Shown here piece after piece: positions 51,279-60,546 of a stretch of 64,000 nt of DNA; position 1 is the stretch's first letter, and each line of letters starts with the position of its first letter. The notes under the pieces were generated by a model. It did not search any database. It worked only from the letters and a program-made list of their open reading frames with translations, and had not been told where the DNA came from. Source of the DNA: Candidatus Bathyarchaeota archaeon (GTDB lineage Archaea; Thermoproteota; Bathyarchaeia; TCS64). Both the position numbers and the translations under genes were made by a program. The DNA is taken from contig JAOZHO010000039.1 in the NCBI GenBank assembly GCA_026014875.1, positions 1 to 64,000 of the forward strand. The letters run 5' to 3'.

Positions 51279-51932
51279 TCAGAGGGCGAGGATTCTGATG
51301 AGGTCAGCCTCCTCGACGGCGGCATCGATCATCTCCTCGAGCTTCATGGAGACATCTCGGAGGGTGAGGATGAGGGGCAGCTCCCCCTTACTCGTGATGA
51401 TTGAGAGATCAAGGTCCCTGTAGAGGATATCCACTTTCCGTTCCAGTTCGTCCAACTCGCCGGCTAGGGTAAGGGATCGTTCGGAGTTGAACCCGATGCT
51501 GATGAGGCTCTCCCTGAGCTTGACGAGGGCGTCGAAGGCGGCGTCAGCCATGTCCGCGAGGCCAACGCCGATCTGGGCGGGAATCTTCCAGTTCCTCTCC
51601 CCGATGGCCTCGAGGCGGACCCCCACCGACTCGGCGTGGTCGACGACCTCGGACTGCTTGGAGATAAGGCGGTAAAGGTCTTCCCGATTGAATAGAAGAG
51701 TCCCCGAGGAGCGAAGCTCCTTCATGATGCCCCGTTTGATATCTATTGCCTCAGATCGGATTTTTTGGACCTCGGCGATCCTCTCCTGCATGCCCCCGTG
51801 CTCGTGTTTCACTAGATTGTCGATCATCACGAGAACCCTGCGGTAGATCTCGACGACTAGTCTTGCGTGGTCCTGGCACATCATAAGGATATTCCGGAGT
51901 GCCCTATCTTCTCTTTCGACTGGGAAAACCAA
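51279..51932 (-). CDS. DUF47/PhoU-like protein
   Basis: 217-residue all-helical protein of the DUF47 (TIGR00153) family, relatives of PhoU. Visible: VEREDRALRNILMMCQDHARLVVE, IKRGIMKELRSSGTLLFNREDLYRLI, SKQSEVVDHAESVGVRLEAI and LTLRDVSMKLEEMIDAAVEEADLIRIL. DUF47 genes often sit next to phosphate permeases (Pit), but none is present here. Coupled to endA by adjacency of stop and start, likely co-transcribed. Role in phosphate or metal binding is family-based inference. Confidence 0.85.
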   Translation of the reverse strand: MVFPVEREDRALRNILMMCQDHARLVVEIYRRVLVMIDNLVKHEHGGMQERIAEVQKIRSEAIDIKRGIMKELRSSGTLLFNREDLYRLISKQSEVVDHAESVGVRLEAIGERNWKIPAQIGVGLADMADAAFDALVKLRESLISIGFNSERSLTLAGELDELERKVDILYRDLDLSIITSKGELPLILTLRDVSMKLEEMIDAAVEEADLIRILAL

Positions 51933-52063
51933 GTATTCACCTGAAATACGATATATTATCTAAAGCTCACCCGGATTATTAAGCGTTCAAGATCTGCCGC
52001 TCTGTTTTCTGAGAATAACGGTATTTACTAGTGGGTTTACCGGGGAGTTCTCCCGTTTAAGGG

Positions 52064-52282
52064 TTAATCACGCTTTTTTTTGCTGCTGGTCCACCAGTCT
52101 AGGTAGTCGCTGTGGCGTCGTCGCCTCCGGTCCTCGTCGTCCTCCGGCCTCTCGAAGCGACGGTCCTGGGCTTCGGAGAGCTGGGACTCAGTGAACATTG
52201 TGCCGCAGCTCTTACAGCTGTGCATTCTCTGCTTTCGGTCCCAGACGAGTTCGCCACCGCAGTCTGTACAGTATGAAGGCAT
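52064..52282 (-). CDS. Small zinc-ribbon protein
   Basis: 72 residues: an N-terminal zinc ribbon C-x2-C (SYCTDCGGELVW) and C-x2-C (HSCKSCGTMF), then a very charged tail with RRRRRHSDYLDWW and KKKRD. Starts at ATG 52282. Could be nucleic-acid or protein binding; partner unknown. It follows the malic enzyme by 56 bases on the same strand. Confidence 0.7.
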   Translation of the reverse strand: MPSYCTDCGGELVWDRKQRMHSCKSCGTMFTESQLSEAQDRRFERPEDDEDRRRRRHSDYLDWWTSSKKKRD

Positions 52283-52338
52283 ATTGTCCGAATTGATTGG
52301 AGAAGGGAAGGATAAAAAGATTAGTGCCCGAGCGAAGA

Positions 52339-53724
52339 TTAGGCGGGCTCGGGGGGAGGGGTTTCGATGATTCCATGCTTCATGAGCAACTCGACGATCT
52401 TCTGGGTCCTCCCGATGATATATTCGGCGTGCTCGTATAGCTCCTGCCTGCTCAGCTTCTTCCTTGCAAGCCCCTGCTCGATGGCCTTGAGGCCCGTCTC
52501 CACGGCCTGGCGGGGGTAGATCTCCCACTCGCTCATGGTGGGGATGATGTACTCCTCGTGGAGCCCCTTGTCCTCGGCGTATTTGGCAAGCTCGGTGGCT
52601 GAGGCGATGCACATCTCGTCTGAGATGGTCTTGGCCCTGACATCGAGGGCGCCCCTGAAGATGGCGGGGAAGACGAGGCTGTTGTTCACCTGGTTGGGGA
52701 AGTCACTGCGTCCCGTCGCGATGATCTTGACCCCAGCTTCCTTGGCCTCCCATGGCCAGATCTCTGGTATGGGGTTGGCGCAGGCGAATACGATGGCGTC
52801 GTCAGCCATCCCCTTTACCTCATCGGGCTTGATGGTCCCCGGACCCGGCTTGGAAGCGGCGATTACGATGTCGCTTCCCTTCATCGCCTCCTTTTTGCCC
52901 CCCTCGACCCCGTCGGGGTTCGTCTTGAGCGCCAGGTCCCACTTGTATGTGCCTTCAACGCCTTCTCTGTTCTGGTGGAGGGTTCCGCGGCTGTCCACCA
53001 TGATTATATTCTTGGGGTTGACGCCCGCTGCCTCGAGGACGTAGAAGGTCCGAGTGTTCGCGGATCCGATACCGACGATGGTAAACTTGGCCTCGCTCAT
53101 CTTCTTCCCGACGACCTTCAGGGCATTGATGGTCCCCGCCAAGATCACGGCGGCGGTCCCCTGCTGGTCGTCGTGCCAAACGGGGATGGGCATCTCCTTC
53201 CTGAGGGTCTCCAGGATATGGAAGCACTTGGGCTTTGAAAAGTCCTCGAGATTGATCCCGCCGAAGGTGGGCTCCAACCACTTGACGGCCTGGATGATCT
53301 CCTCGGGATCCTTCGTGGCGAGGCAGATGGGGAAGGCATCAACTCCCCCGAGGTACTTGAAAATTAGGGCCTTGCCCTCCATGACGGGCATCCCTGCATG
53401 AGCCCCGATGTCCCCGAGCCCGAGGACCCGGGTCCCGTCAGAGACCACACCGACGTAGTTCCACTTGCTGGTCTGCTCGAAGGCCTGCTCTATGTCCTTC
53501 TCGATGTCCCGGCAGGACTGGGCGACCCCCGGGGTATACCAAATGGAGAAGTCTTGGAGGCTCCTGATGGCGCACTTGGGCATAACCTCTACCTTCCCCC
53601 TGTAGAACTTGTGGTATGGCGGGGCGATCTTGCTCCACTTGGAGGCCTTGGCCAAAAGTTCATCTGTGTCGACTTTTCCGCTCAAAATCCATCTGATAAT
53701 GTGGATCTGCAGCATATATAACAA
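52339..53724 (-). CDS. maeB: Malic enzyme, NAD(P)-dependent
   Basis: Interconverts malate and pyruvate plus CO2 with NAD(P). Short (bacterial/archaeal) type. Motifs: FSIWYTPGVAQSCRDIE, VVSDGTRVLGLGDIGAHAGMPVMEGKALIFK, PIPVWHDDQQGTAAVILAGTINALK, VGIGSANTRTFYVLEAAG (Rossmann, G-x-G-x2-A form), FACANPIPEIWP and GRSDFPNQVNN. TTATATATG at 53714-53722 is a TATA box overlapping the first possible codons, so the true start may be TTG 53685 rather than 53724 or ATG 53715. Follows the Hdr-fumarate reductase genes by 70 bases. Confidence 0.93.
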   Translation of the reverse strand: MLYMLQIHIIRWILSGKVDTDELLAKASKWSKIAPPYHKFYRGKVEVMPKCAIRSLQDFSIWYTPGVAQSCRDIEKDIEQAFEQTSKWNYVGVVSDGTRVLGLGDIGAHAGMPVMEGKALIFKYLGGVDAFPICLATKDPEEIIQAVKWLEPTFGGINLEDFSKPKCFHILETLRKEMPIPVWHDDQQGTAAVILAGTINALKVVGKKMSEAKFTIVGIGSANTRTFYVLEAAGVNPKNIIMVDSRGTLHQNREGVEGTYKWDLALKTNPDGVEGGKKEAMKGSDIVIAASKPGPGTIKPDEVKGMADDAIVFACANPIPEIWPWEAKEAGVKIIATGRSDFPNQVNNSLVFPAIFRGALDVRAKTISDEMCIASATELAKYAEDKGLHEEYIIPTMSEWEIYPRQAVETGLKAIEQGLARKKLSRQELYEHAEYIIGRTQKIVELLMKHGIIETPPPEPA

Positions 53725-53794
53725 TTAAGCCTCCCGATGCCCCCTTCATGACAAGGGAGCAGATCCTGAGAGATCGTTGAGATATAAAGTCGGC

Positions 53795-56164
53795 TTATCC
53801 TAACTTCTCTTTCAGCTCTTCTCGGACCTCGTCCTCCAAGGGGCCCTCGTCCTCGATCATGTTGTGGAACGTGTTGAAGACCCGCTCCAGCTTCCTCCAG
53901 TCTGGCACGTAGACCCTGCTGAACCAGATGCGTACGCTGTCGACGTCGTGGTCCTCGAGCTCCCACTTATAGTCGTTGGCCCTCTCCTCTGAGAGGATAT
54001 GTGCCTTTCCGTAGGGGCCCTCGTGCTCAGGGGCCTCGAGGAACATGATTCCGTCGGCGCCGTGGGCGAACGCCGTGAGTAGGTGGTCAAGCTTGAGCCT
54101 AGCGAGGGATGGCAGGGGGATTATCCTGATGCTGCTCGGGTAGCTGAGCCTGGCAAGCCCTGCTAGGTCGATGGCGGTGTAGGCGACCTGCCTCTCGGTG
54201 AAGGCGAGGATCTTTATCTCGCTCTCGGACGCCTCCAAGGTTCCCTTGATCTGGGCTATGAGCTGGGCGTCGGTGAGGCCCTGCTGGTCCAGGGCGTTGT
54301 GGGGGCAGGCGGGGATGCAGGCTCCGCATCCGGTGCACATTATCTCGTTGATCAGGGCCTTCCCGGACTCGACTGTGATGGCTGACTCGGGGCAGGCCTC
54401 GACGCAATCCCCGCAGGCGTCGCAGAGCTCCGGGTTGGATAGGTATGCTTTGTTGGGCTCGATGACCCGATCCCCGGATAGGAAGTTGACCGCCTTCATG
54501 GCTGCCCCCTCGGCCTCGGCGGTGGTGGACTGGATGTCCTTGGGGCCCACGACGACCCCTGCAGCGAAGATTCCGTCCCTCTTCGTGGCCATGGGGTCGA
54601 GCTTCGGGTGGCGCTCTAGGATAAACTGGTCCTCGTCGACGGGTACCTTGAGCATCTCGGCGAGTTTCAGGGTTTCCTCGGAGGTTACGATCGGGGGGCA
54701 GAGGACTACGAGGTCGACGGGGTACTCGACCATCCGGTCGATCATCATGTCCTCCCCCCGGATCAGGACCTGCTCCCCATGGGGCACTATTTCGGTGACC
54801 TTGCCCTTCACGAACATGGCGCCCTTCTCCTGGGTGGTCCTGTAGAACTCCTCGTATCTGCGGCCGGGGGCTCTTATGTCGATATAATGAATCCAGACAT
54901 CGATACCCCGGTCCCTGAGGAGCTGGGTCTGCTTCAGGGCATATAGGCAGCAGACTCGGCTGCAGTAGACTTTTCCCACCTCGGTGTCCCTAGAGCCAGC
55001 GCATAGAACGAAGGTGACGCTCTTCGCCTCTCTCCCCGTCGCTGGGACGACGACCATGCTGCCGGTGGGGCCGTTTACGTCGAGGATGCGCTCCATCTCA
55101 AGGCTCGTCACGACATTGGGGTACTTTCCGTAACCGTAGTTGGCGAGGCTCCCGATGTCGTAGAGCTCGAAGCCCGTGGCCATGACGATGGCACCCACGT
55201 TGAGCTCCAGCTCGGAGCCCTGGTCAAAGGGATCAATGCACTTCCGGGGGCAGATCGCCGAGCACTTTAAGCACTTGGTGCAGGCGTCGAAGTCGATGGT
55301 GTAGACGCTGGGAACAGCCTGGGGGAAGGGCATGTAGACCGCCTTCCGTGTGCTCAGGCCCTCGTTGAACTCGTCGGGAACCTCCACGGGGCAGACCCTG
55401 GCACAGGCCCCGCAGCTGATGCAATCCTCAACGTTGACGCCCCTCCGCTTGAGCCTCACCTTGACCTTGAAATCCCCTGGAACCCCCGTGACCTCCGCGA
55501 CCTCCGCGTAGGTGATGAGGTCGATGTTCCTGTTCCTGCTGACCTGAGCCATTTTCGGAGTGAGGATACACTGGCTGCAGTCCATGGTGGGGAAGACCTT
55601 GGGGAACTGGATCATGTGTCCCCCGATGCTGGCGTTCTTCTCGACGAGATGGACCTTGAGGCCGCTCTCGGCCATCCGGAGGCTCGTGGTGATCCCGGCG
55701 ACCCCGCCCCCGATGACCAGGACCTCCCTGACGACGTCCATGCTCTTGGACTCGAGGGACACCGATTCCTTGACCCTGGAGATGGCTCCCCGGATGAGGT
55801 CGAGGGCTTTGCGGGTAGCTCCCTCGTGGTCGTCCTTGTGGACCCAGCTGCACTGCTCCCGGATGTTCACTATCTCCAGAAGGGCTGGGTTGAGGCCAGC
55901 TTCCTCGAGGCCCTCCTTGAAGGTCTCCCAGTGCATGTTGGGGGTGCAGCAAGCGAGGATGACCCGATCGAGGTTCCTCTTATCCACCATGTCTTTGATG
56001 TTCTCGACGGAGGGGCTCGAGCAGAGGTAGAGCTCCTCCCTGACGTAGGCGACCTCGCCCCTCAGGCTCTTGGCTACGCTGGGGACATCCACGACGTCCC
56101 CTATGTTTCCCCCGCACTCGCAGACCCAGACGCCTATCCTAAGGTTTTCACCCATCAGCATCAC
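53795..56164 (-). CDS. hdrA: Heterodisulfide reductase A-like flavoprotein with C-terminal cysteine-free MvhD-like domain
   Basis: 789 residues. HdrA is the FAD protein where electron bifurcation occurs in Hdr complexes. N-terminal VWVCECGGNIGDVVDV and CCTPNMHWETF, FAD motif VIGGGVAGITTSLRMA, DCSQCILTPKM cluster site, then four ferredoxin clusters: CISCGACARVCP, CTKCLKCSAICPRKC, CDACGDCVEACP, CTGCGACIPACP. Residues 651-789 align with MvhD, the 2Fe-2S linker to hydrogenase, but every MvhD cysteine is gone: FTERQVAYTAIDLAG replaces CCNWCSYGGADTAG-type, LPSLARLKLD and APEHEGPYG replace the other two. So no 2Fe-2S cluster. 2 bases after the tfrA stop; same operon. Confidence 0.92.
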   Translation of the reverse strand: MMLMGENLRIGVWVCECGGNIGDVVDVPSVAKSLRGEVAYVREELYLCSSPSVENIKDMVDKRNLDRVILACCTPNMHWETFKEGLEEAGLNPALLEIVNIREQCSWVHKDDHEGATRKALDLIRGAISRVKESVSLESKSMDVVREVLVIGGGVAGITTSLRMAESGLKVHLVEKNASIGGHMIQFPKVFPTMDCSQCILTPKMAQVSRNRNIDLITYAEVAEVTGVPGDFKVKVRLKRRGVNVEDCISCGACARVCPVEVPDEFNEGLSTRKAVYMPFPQAVPSVYTIDFDACTKCLKCSAICPRKCIDPFDQGSELELNVGAIVMATGFELYDIGSLANYGYGKYPNVVTSLEMERILDVNGPTGSMVVVPATGREAKSVTFVLCAGSRDTEVGKVYCSRVCCLYALKQTQLLRDRGIDVWIHYIDIRAPGRRYEEFYRTTQEKGAMFVKGKVTEIVPHGEQVLIRGEDMMIDRMVEYPVDLVVLCPPIVTSEETLKLAEMLKVPVDEDQFILERHPKLDPMATKRDGIFAAGVVVGPKDIQSTTAEAEGAAMKAVNFLSGDRVIEPNKAYLSNPELCDACGDCVEACPESAITVESGKALINEIMCTGCGACIPACPHNALDQQGLTDAQLIAQIKGTLEASESEIKILAFTERQVAYTAIDLAGLARLSYPSSIRIIPLPSLARLKLDHLLTAFAHGADGIMFLEAPEHEGPYGKAHILSEERANDYKWELEDHDVDSVRIWFSRVYVPDWRKLERVFNTFHNMIEDEGPLEDEVREELKEKLG

Positions 56165-56166
56165 GT

Positions 56167-57807
56167 CTACAGCAGTTTGATCTGATGTTTCAGCGTCTTC
56201 TTTCCCCGGTATTCCGGGAGCAGAATCGGTGCCTTCCTGTCGGTCTCAATCCCCGTCTCGTCGAGCCATTTTTCGTATTGATCGAGGTGGCTCAGGGTGA
56301 GTTCTCCGAGTTCCACGTTCTTGGCATGCTCGGCGGCGAATACGCCCGCCCTCCTCCCGAAGACGTAGAGTTCGAGCTGGCTGTTCCCCATGAGTCTGTT
56401 CTTCCCGTGGACCCCCCCGGTGACCTCGCCGGCGGCGAAGAGGCCCGGGATGTTGGTCTCGCACCGGGCGTTGATCTCGACCCCGCCGTTCTGGTAGTGG
56501 AGGGTGGGAAAGACGAGCATGGGCTCCTTCCGGATGTCGATTCCGAACTTGTTGAAGTTCCTGAGCATCGAGGCGAACTCCCTCTCGATGGTCCCCTCCC
56601 CGTTGATGACTTCGATTAAGGGGGTGTCGAGCCATATGCCCCGCATCCCCGTGGGGGTCACGATGCCTTTCTCCCGTCCGTAGCACTCCCTGATGAGGGC
56701 CGAGGCCTCCACGTCCCTGGTCTCCAGCGGGTAGACGAAAAGCTCCCCGTCGATGTTGAGGGGTTGCGCTCCTCGAGCCCTCAGCTTCTCGGTGCAGAGC
56801 TGCCCCACTATCTGCTCGGGGAAGGCGGCTCCCGTCGGGTGGAACTGTGTGGAATCGAGGTCCCTAAGATTCGCTCCAGCGTGATAGGCCATGACGACTC
56901 CGTCGTTGGTGGAGCCATAATGGTTGGTTGTCTCGAATCCCTGGATGTGGAGCCGACCGAAGCCGCCGGTGGCGAGGACCGTGACCTTGGCCCTGCAGAT
57001 GAGGTACTCGTCGTGGTCCATGTCGTAGAGGACGGCGCCGGCGACCTGCCCCTTGTCATCCATGATGAACTCTACGGCGGATGTAAGCTCCACGAAGGGG
57101 ATCTCCCTGCTCAGGAATTCGTCGATGAGGACCCTGGTGATCTCGAGCCCTGTATAGTCCTTGCAGCTGAGCATCCTCTTCCTGCTGGTCCCTCCTCCGG
57201 GAGCAAGCTGCATGGTCCCATCTTCGAGCTTGTCGTACATGACGCCGAGCTCCTCGTGCCACCTGATAACGTTCGGCCCCTCCCTGACCAGCAGCTCCGC
57301 TAGCTCAGGCTTGTTCTCATAGTGGCCCCCACCTATGACGTCGAGGTAGTGGATCGCGGGGTTGTCGTCAGGGGCGACGGCGGCCTGGATACCGCCTTGG
57401 CTCATCTTGGAGTTGGCGTCCCCGAGCCTCAGCTTCTGGACCATGAGAATCTTCTCCGTGGGGATACCATTTTCCTGGGCCAAGAAGGCGGCGCTTAGCC
57501 CTGCGCCCCCCGCCCCGATGATGAGAACGTCGACATCATAGTCAATGTTGGAGAGGTCGATGTCCCCAGGCTTGATGATCGTGTGGGCCTCGAGGTTGTC
57601 CGCGACTTCGTGAGGCACCAGCATCCCCTTGCTGGGGCCTATCTTGAGGGCGCGCTTCTGGTCGCTTTTGAAGTCGGGGTGCCAGTCCTGCAGAATCTTC
57701 TCCTTCTCGTCGGCGGTCATCTCGGGGAGGGCTTTGCCCACCCTGTTGGGTCTAGTCTTCTCCACTAGGCGGAGGGATTCCTGCATACTCTCCGGGTATC
57801 CACTCAT
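56167..57807 (-). CDS. tfrA: Fumarate reductase/succinate dehydrogenase flavoprotein subunit (TfrA/SdhA-like)
   Basis: 546-residue FAD flavoprotein that interconverts fumarate and succinate. IIGAGGAGLSAAFLAQENG (FAD), NSKMSQGGIQAAVAPDDN (FAD-binding SQGG), GGHYENKPELAELLV, VLATGGFGRLH, DLDSTQFHPTGA (active-site HPTG), GMRGIWLDTPLIEV and the C-terminal FPTLHYQNGGVEI, GLFAAGEVTGGVHGKNRLMGNSQLE (active-site His/Arg). An N-terminal extension of about 85 residues precedes the FAD motif. No twin-arginine signal and no membrane-anchor genes near, so it is a soluble enzyme, as with thiol:fumarate reductase. L-aspartate oxidase is excluded by the operon. Confidence 0.92.
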   Translation of the reverse strand: MSGYPESMQESLRLVEKTRPNRVGKALPEMTADEKEKILQDWHPDFKSDQKRALKIGPSKGMLVPHEVADNLEAHTIIKPGDIDLSNIDYDVDVLIIGAGGAGLSAAFLAQENGIPTEKILMVQKLRLGDANSKMSQGGIQAAVAPDDNPAIHYLDVIGGGHYENKPELAELLVREGPNVIRWHEELGVMYDKLEDGTMQLAPGGGTSRKRMLSCKDYTGLEITRVLIDEFLSREIPFVELTSAVEFIMDDKGQVAGAVLYDMDHDEYLICRAKVTVLATGGFGRLHIQGFETTNHYGSTNDGVVMAYHAGANLRDLDSTQFHPTGAAFPEQIVGQLCTEKLRARGAQPLNIDGELFVYPLETRDVEASALIRECYGREKGIVTPTGMRGIWLDTPLIEVINGEGTIEREFASMLRNFNKFGIDIRKEPMLVFPTLHYQNGGVEINARCETNIPGLFAAGEVTGGVHGKNRLMGNSQLELYVFGRRAGVFAAEHAKNVELGELTLSHLDQYEKWLDETGIETDRKAPILLPEYRGKKTLKHQIKLL

Positions 57808-57811
57808 GTGA

Positions 57812-58504
57812 TCACAACCTCTTCTCCCTTGTCTCGTATCGCTCCTTGAGCGCCTCCCTGTCGAGGGATTGCAGCTCCGCGATCTCGGCGTCGAATTTGC
57901 CCTCCTCGACCTCCTTCAACTTTTCTAGGACGTGCTCCGCGGGGCCATCGACGTACTTGCTGTAGAGCCTCCGGGCGAGCTGTGCGATGTTGTAGGGCAC
58001 TATCTCGGCGGGGCACCTAATGGCGCAGAGGCCGCAGCTGATGCAGTCGAAGCTGAGCTTCGCAGCCTCGGATACGTCACCCCTCAGGGCGGCCTGGACG
58101 TAGTCCATAACCATGATGTCCTGGGGGCATGCCTTGGTACATGTGTTGCAGCTGAGGCAGCGGCTTATCTCGGGGTAGTGCACCATGAAGGCGTTGGCGT
58201 CGGCCCGGAGATCGTTGATGTCGTAGCTCTTTTTCTCCGCGGGGCTGAAGGGGATCTGGGCGATGTACATATCGTCCTCCACCATCTTCTGACAGGCGAG
58301 GGCGCCGAGGAGCTTGTAGCTCCCCTTAGTGCGGTATATGGTGGCGCAAGCGCCACAGTATCCCCCGCGGCAGCCGGAGCCTCGCCTGAACTGGTGGCCG
58401 GCGTACTCCATGGCTTTCATGATGGTGAGGTCCCCGGGGACCTCATGGCTTTTGCCCATCACGTGGATGGTAACCATATTAGACTCGTTATTTTCCATGA
58501 TCAT
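57812..58504 (-). CDS. tfrB: Fumarate reductase/succinate dehydrogenase iron-sulfur subunit (TfrB/SdhB-like)
   Basis: 230 residues. Conducts electrons to TfrA. 2Fe-2S: GSGCRGGYCGACATIY then ALACQ. Two ferredoxin clusters: CLSCNTCTKACPQDI and CISCGLCAIRCPAEI. In methanogens TfrB continues into an HdrB-like CCG domain; here it ends without it, and the CCG protein is the separate upstream gene. Its start overlaps the hdrB stop by 4 bases; tfrA begins 4 bases after its stop. Confidence 0.92.
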   Translation of the reverse strand: MIMENNESNMVTIHVMGKSHEVPGDLTIMKAMEYAGHQFRRGSGCRGGYCGACATIYRTKGSYKLLGALACQKMVEDDMYIAQIPFSPAEKKSYDINDLRADANAFMVHYPEISRCLSCNTCTKACPQDIMVMDYVQAALRGDVSEAAKLSFDCISCGLCAIRCPAEIVPYNIAQLARRLYSKYVDGPAEHVLEKLKEVEEGKFDAEIAELQSLDREALKERYETREKRL

Positions 58505-59400
58505 CTCTCCATTATCAACCCCTTCTCCGCCAGGAGCGGCCTGGGGTCGGGGGTGTTCTCTTCGAACGCTGTCGCCTCCTCGTTAAGGCCGAAGGCGAGG
58601 GCCATTAGCTGTGTGTAATAAACAACAGGAATGGAACTGAACTCGGGGTGAAGCTTCTTGATCTCGTGCTGCCTCTTCCCGAGGTTGAACTCGCATAAGG
58701 GGCAAGCGGTCACCACCATATCCGCCCCCATCTCGTTCGCCTGGGAGAGGATCTTATGGGACAGCTCGGCGGAGACCTCCTTCATATGGACAGCGTGGTA
58801 GGCACCGCAACACTTGGACTTGTAGGCCAAGTCCACCACCTCGGCTCCGAGAGCCTCGAGGAGGTCCTCGATGATCCGAGGATTATCGGGGTCGTCGAGG
58901 GCGAACTCCCGGGGCCTCAGCAGGAGGCAACCGTAATAGGGGGCGACCTTGAGGCCCTCCAGCGGCAGCTTGACAGCTCCAGTGATCGTTTCCCACCCCT
59001 TCTCCTTTAGGAGTTCCAAGAAGTGGAGGACCTCGACTTTCCCGCTGTACTCGGGTTCCTTCTCCATGATGCCCCTGATCTTCTCCATCTTGTCTGGATC
59101 CTCCAGGGCTGCTGTATTCGCCCGCTTGATCGTGTTCCAGCACATGACGCATTGGGTCACGAGCTTTCCATCCTCGATTTCCCCATTGGCTATCATCTCG
59201 TCGACCCGGATGAGGTTTCTTATGGGGGCGAGGTAGTGTATCACGTCGTCCTTGGCGAGGGCGTGGACGGTGCCACAGCAGTTCCACCGGGGGAGCTCCA
59301 CGAGCTCGATGTCGAGAGTTTTGGCGGCCTCCAGCGTCGATGTCTCGAAGTTCTGCGCGTCCGTCTTGAGCGTGCATCCGGGGTAGTATGGTAGTCTCAT
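58501..59400 (-). CDS. hdrB: Heterodisulfide reductase B-like CCG-domain protein
   Basis: 299 residues with two CCG (cysteine-rich) domains that in HdrB hold the non-cubane 4Fe-4S clusters where disulfide is reduced. First domain: YYPGC, WNCCGTVHAL, QCVMCWNT. Second: PYYGCLLLRP, SKCCGAYHAVHM, ACPLCEFNLGKRQ. All ligand cysteines are present, so the disulfide-reducing site looks functional. Middle gene of hdrC-hdrB-tfrB-tfrA-hdrA. Confidence 0.93.
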   Translation of the reverse strand: MRLPYYPGCTLKTDAQNFETSTLEAAKTLDIELVELPRWNCCGTVHALAKDDVIHYLAPIRNLIRVDEMIANGEIEDGKLVTQCVMCWNTIKRANTAALEDPDKMEKIRGIMEKEPEYSGKVEVLHFLELLKEKGWETITGAVKLPLEGLKVAPYYGCLLLRPREFALDDPDNPRIIEDLLEALGAEVVDLAYKSKCCGAYHAVHMKEVSAELSHKILSQANEMGADMVVTACPLCEFNLGKRQHEIKKLHPEFSSIPVVYYTQLMALAFGLNEEATAFEENTPDPRPLLAEKGLIMER

Positions 59401-59410
59401 ATTCGTTCCC

Positions 59411-59854
59411 TCATCCTGTTAGTTTCCGCTGGTTGCTGATGATCGCGATCTGGGGGAGCTCCATGAGCTCCTCCGAGGTGAGTTCGTCGAGGCTGAACCT
59501 GTCGTACTTGGCCCTGAGGGCGACCTGCCTGAGAGCCTCCATGACGTTGGCGACGTCGATCCCCCGGGGGCAGCGGACCTCGCAGTTGAAGCATGTTATG
59601 CAGACCCACGGGGTGTTAGAGTCCAGGGCTTCCTCCATGCCCAACTGGACGTACCTGATGACCGTGGAGGGGAGGAACTCCATCTCCTCGGTGAGGGGGC
59701 AGCCTGAGCTGCATCCCCCGCACTGCATACAGAGGTCAATGTTCTCCCCGCTGAGCTCCTCGATCTTGGCCTTGAAAGAGGCGTTCTCGGGTCCAAAAGT
59801 TAGGTATTGCCCCGACTTTCCCGGTGACATCTCATATGGATGGACCTTGTCCAT
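59411..59854 (-). CDS. hdrC: Heterodisulfide reductase C-like ferredoxin protein
   Basis: 147 residues, two 4Fe-4S clusters (CMQCGGCSSGCP and CITCFNCEVRCPRGID) carrying electrons between HdrA and HdrB. Helical C-terminus KYDRFSLDELTSEELMELP. First gene of the operon. AAAAATATAATATG is a TATA box touching the first ATG, so transcription probably starts inside the listed frame and ATG 59830 (MSPGKSG) may be the actual start. Confidence 0.92.
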   Translation of the reverse strand: MDKVHPYEMSPGKSGQYLTFGPENASFKAKIEELSGENIDLCMQCGGCSSGCPLTEEMEFLPSTVIRYVQLGMEEALDSNTPWVCITCFNCEVRCPRGIDVANVMEALRQVALRAKYDRFSLDELTSEELMELPQIAIISNQRKLTG

Positions 59855-59946
59855 ATTATATTTTTGCTAAAAACGGGAACAATTCGAGGCCCGCACTGTT
59901 AGAGCTTATATTCACTTCGATCTGAGTATGGAGGAGTGTTAGAGAG
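59855..59946. promoter_or_regulatory. Divergent promoter region, hdr-fumarate reductase operon / fumarase operon
   Basis: 92 bases between hdrC (minus) and the fumarase genes (plus). Minus side: AAAAATATAATATG. Plus side: GCTTATATTCA at about 59905, then GGAGGAGTG before ATG 59947. Shared control of both operons is likely by position. Confidence 0.55.
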
Positions 59947-60546
59947 ATGGAGCATCATCTTACGACGCCGGTTAGAGAGGAAGACATCAGAAAGCTAAGG
60001 ATGGGGGACCTCGTCTACGTCACGGGGACGATCATTACTGCCAGGGACGAGGCCCACCTCGAGGCTCTGGAGCTCCACGAAAAGGGAGAGAAGCCCCCCG
60101 TCGACTTCAAGGGGGTCGGCGTATTCCATTGTGGCCCCATCATGAAGAAGGCGGACGGCGAGTGGACCGTCATCGCGGCGGGCCCCACCACTTCCGCCCG
60201 GATGGAGATATTTCAGGACAACTTCATCGAGACGTTCCGTCCCGCCATAATCATCGGAAAAGGGGGCATGGGGGACCGCACCTCCAAGGCGTGCCAAGAG
60301 TTTGGATGCGTCTACGGAGCCTTTACGGGAGGGGCGGCTCTTCTGGCTGCGAGAGGAATTAAAAATGTGAGGGACGTCTTCTGGCTCGAAGAGATGGGGA
60401 TGCCCGAGTGCCTCTGGGTCTACGACGTGGAGGACTTTGGCCCCATGATAGTCACCATCGACACCCACGGGGGGAACATGACCCAGGACGTCAAGACCCA
60501 GGTGACGGAGAGGATGGAGAAAATTCTGGCGGAGATGGAGGGATGA
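59947..60546 (+). CDS. fumB: Fumarate hydratase class I, beta (C-terminal) subunit
   Basis: 199 residues. Hydrates fumarate to malate with the alpha subunit. Motifs: LRMGDLVYVTGTIITARDEAH, FHCGPIMKKADGEW, AAGPTTSARMEI, IIGKGGMGDRT and AFTGGAALLAARGIKNV. In the two-subunit archaeal form beta usually follows or precedes alpha as separate genes; here beta is first. GGAGG upstream of the ATG. Overlaps the alpha start by 3 bases (ATGA). Confidence 0.94.
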   Translation: MEHHLTTPVREEDIRKLRMGDLVYVTGTIITARDEAHLEALELHEKGEKPPVDFKGVGVFHCGPIMKKADGEWTVIAAGPTTSARMEIFQDNFIETFRPAIIIGKGGMGDRTSKACQEFGCVYGAFTGGAALLAARGIKNVRDVFWLEEMGMPECLWVYDVEDFGPMIVTIDTHGGNMTQDVKTQVTERMEKILAEMEG

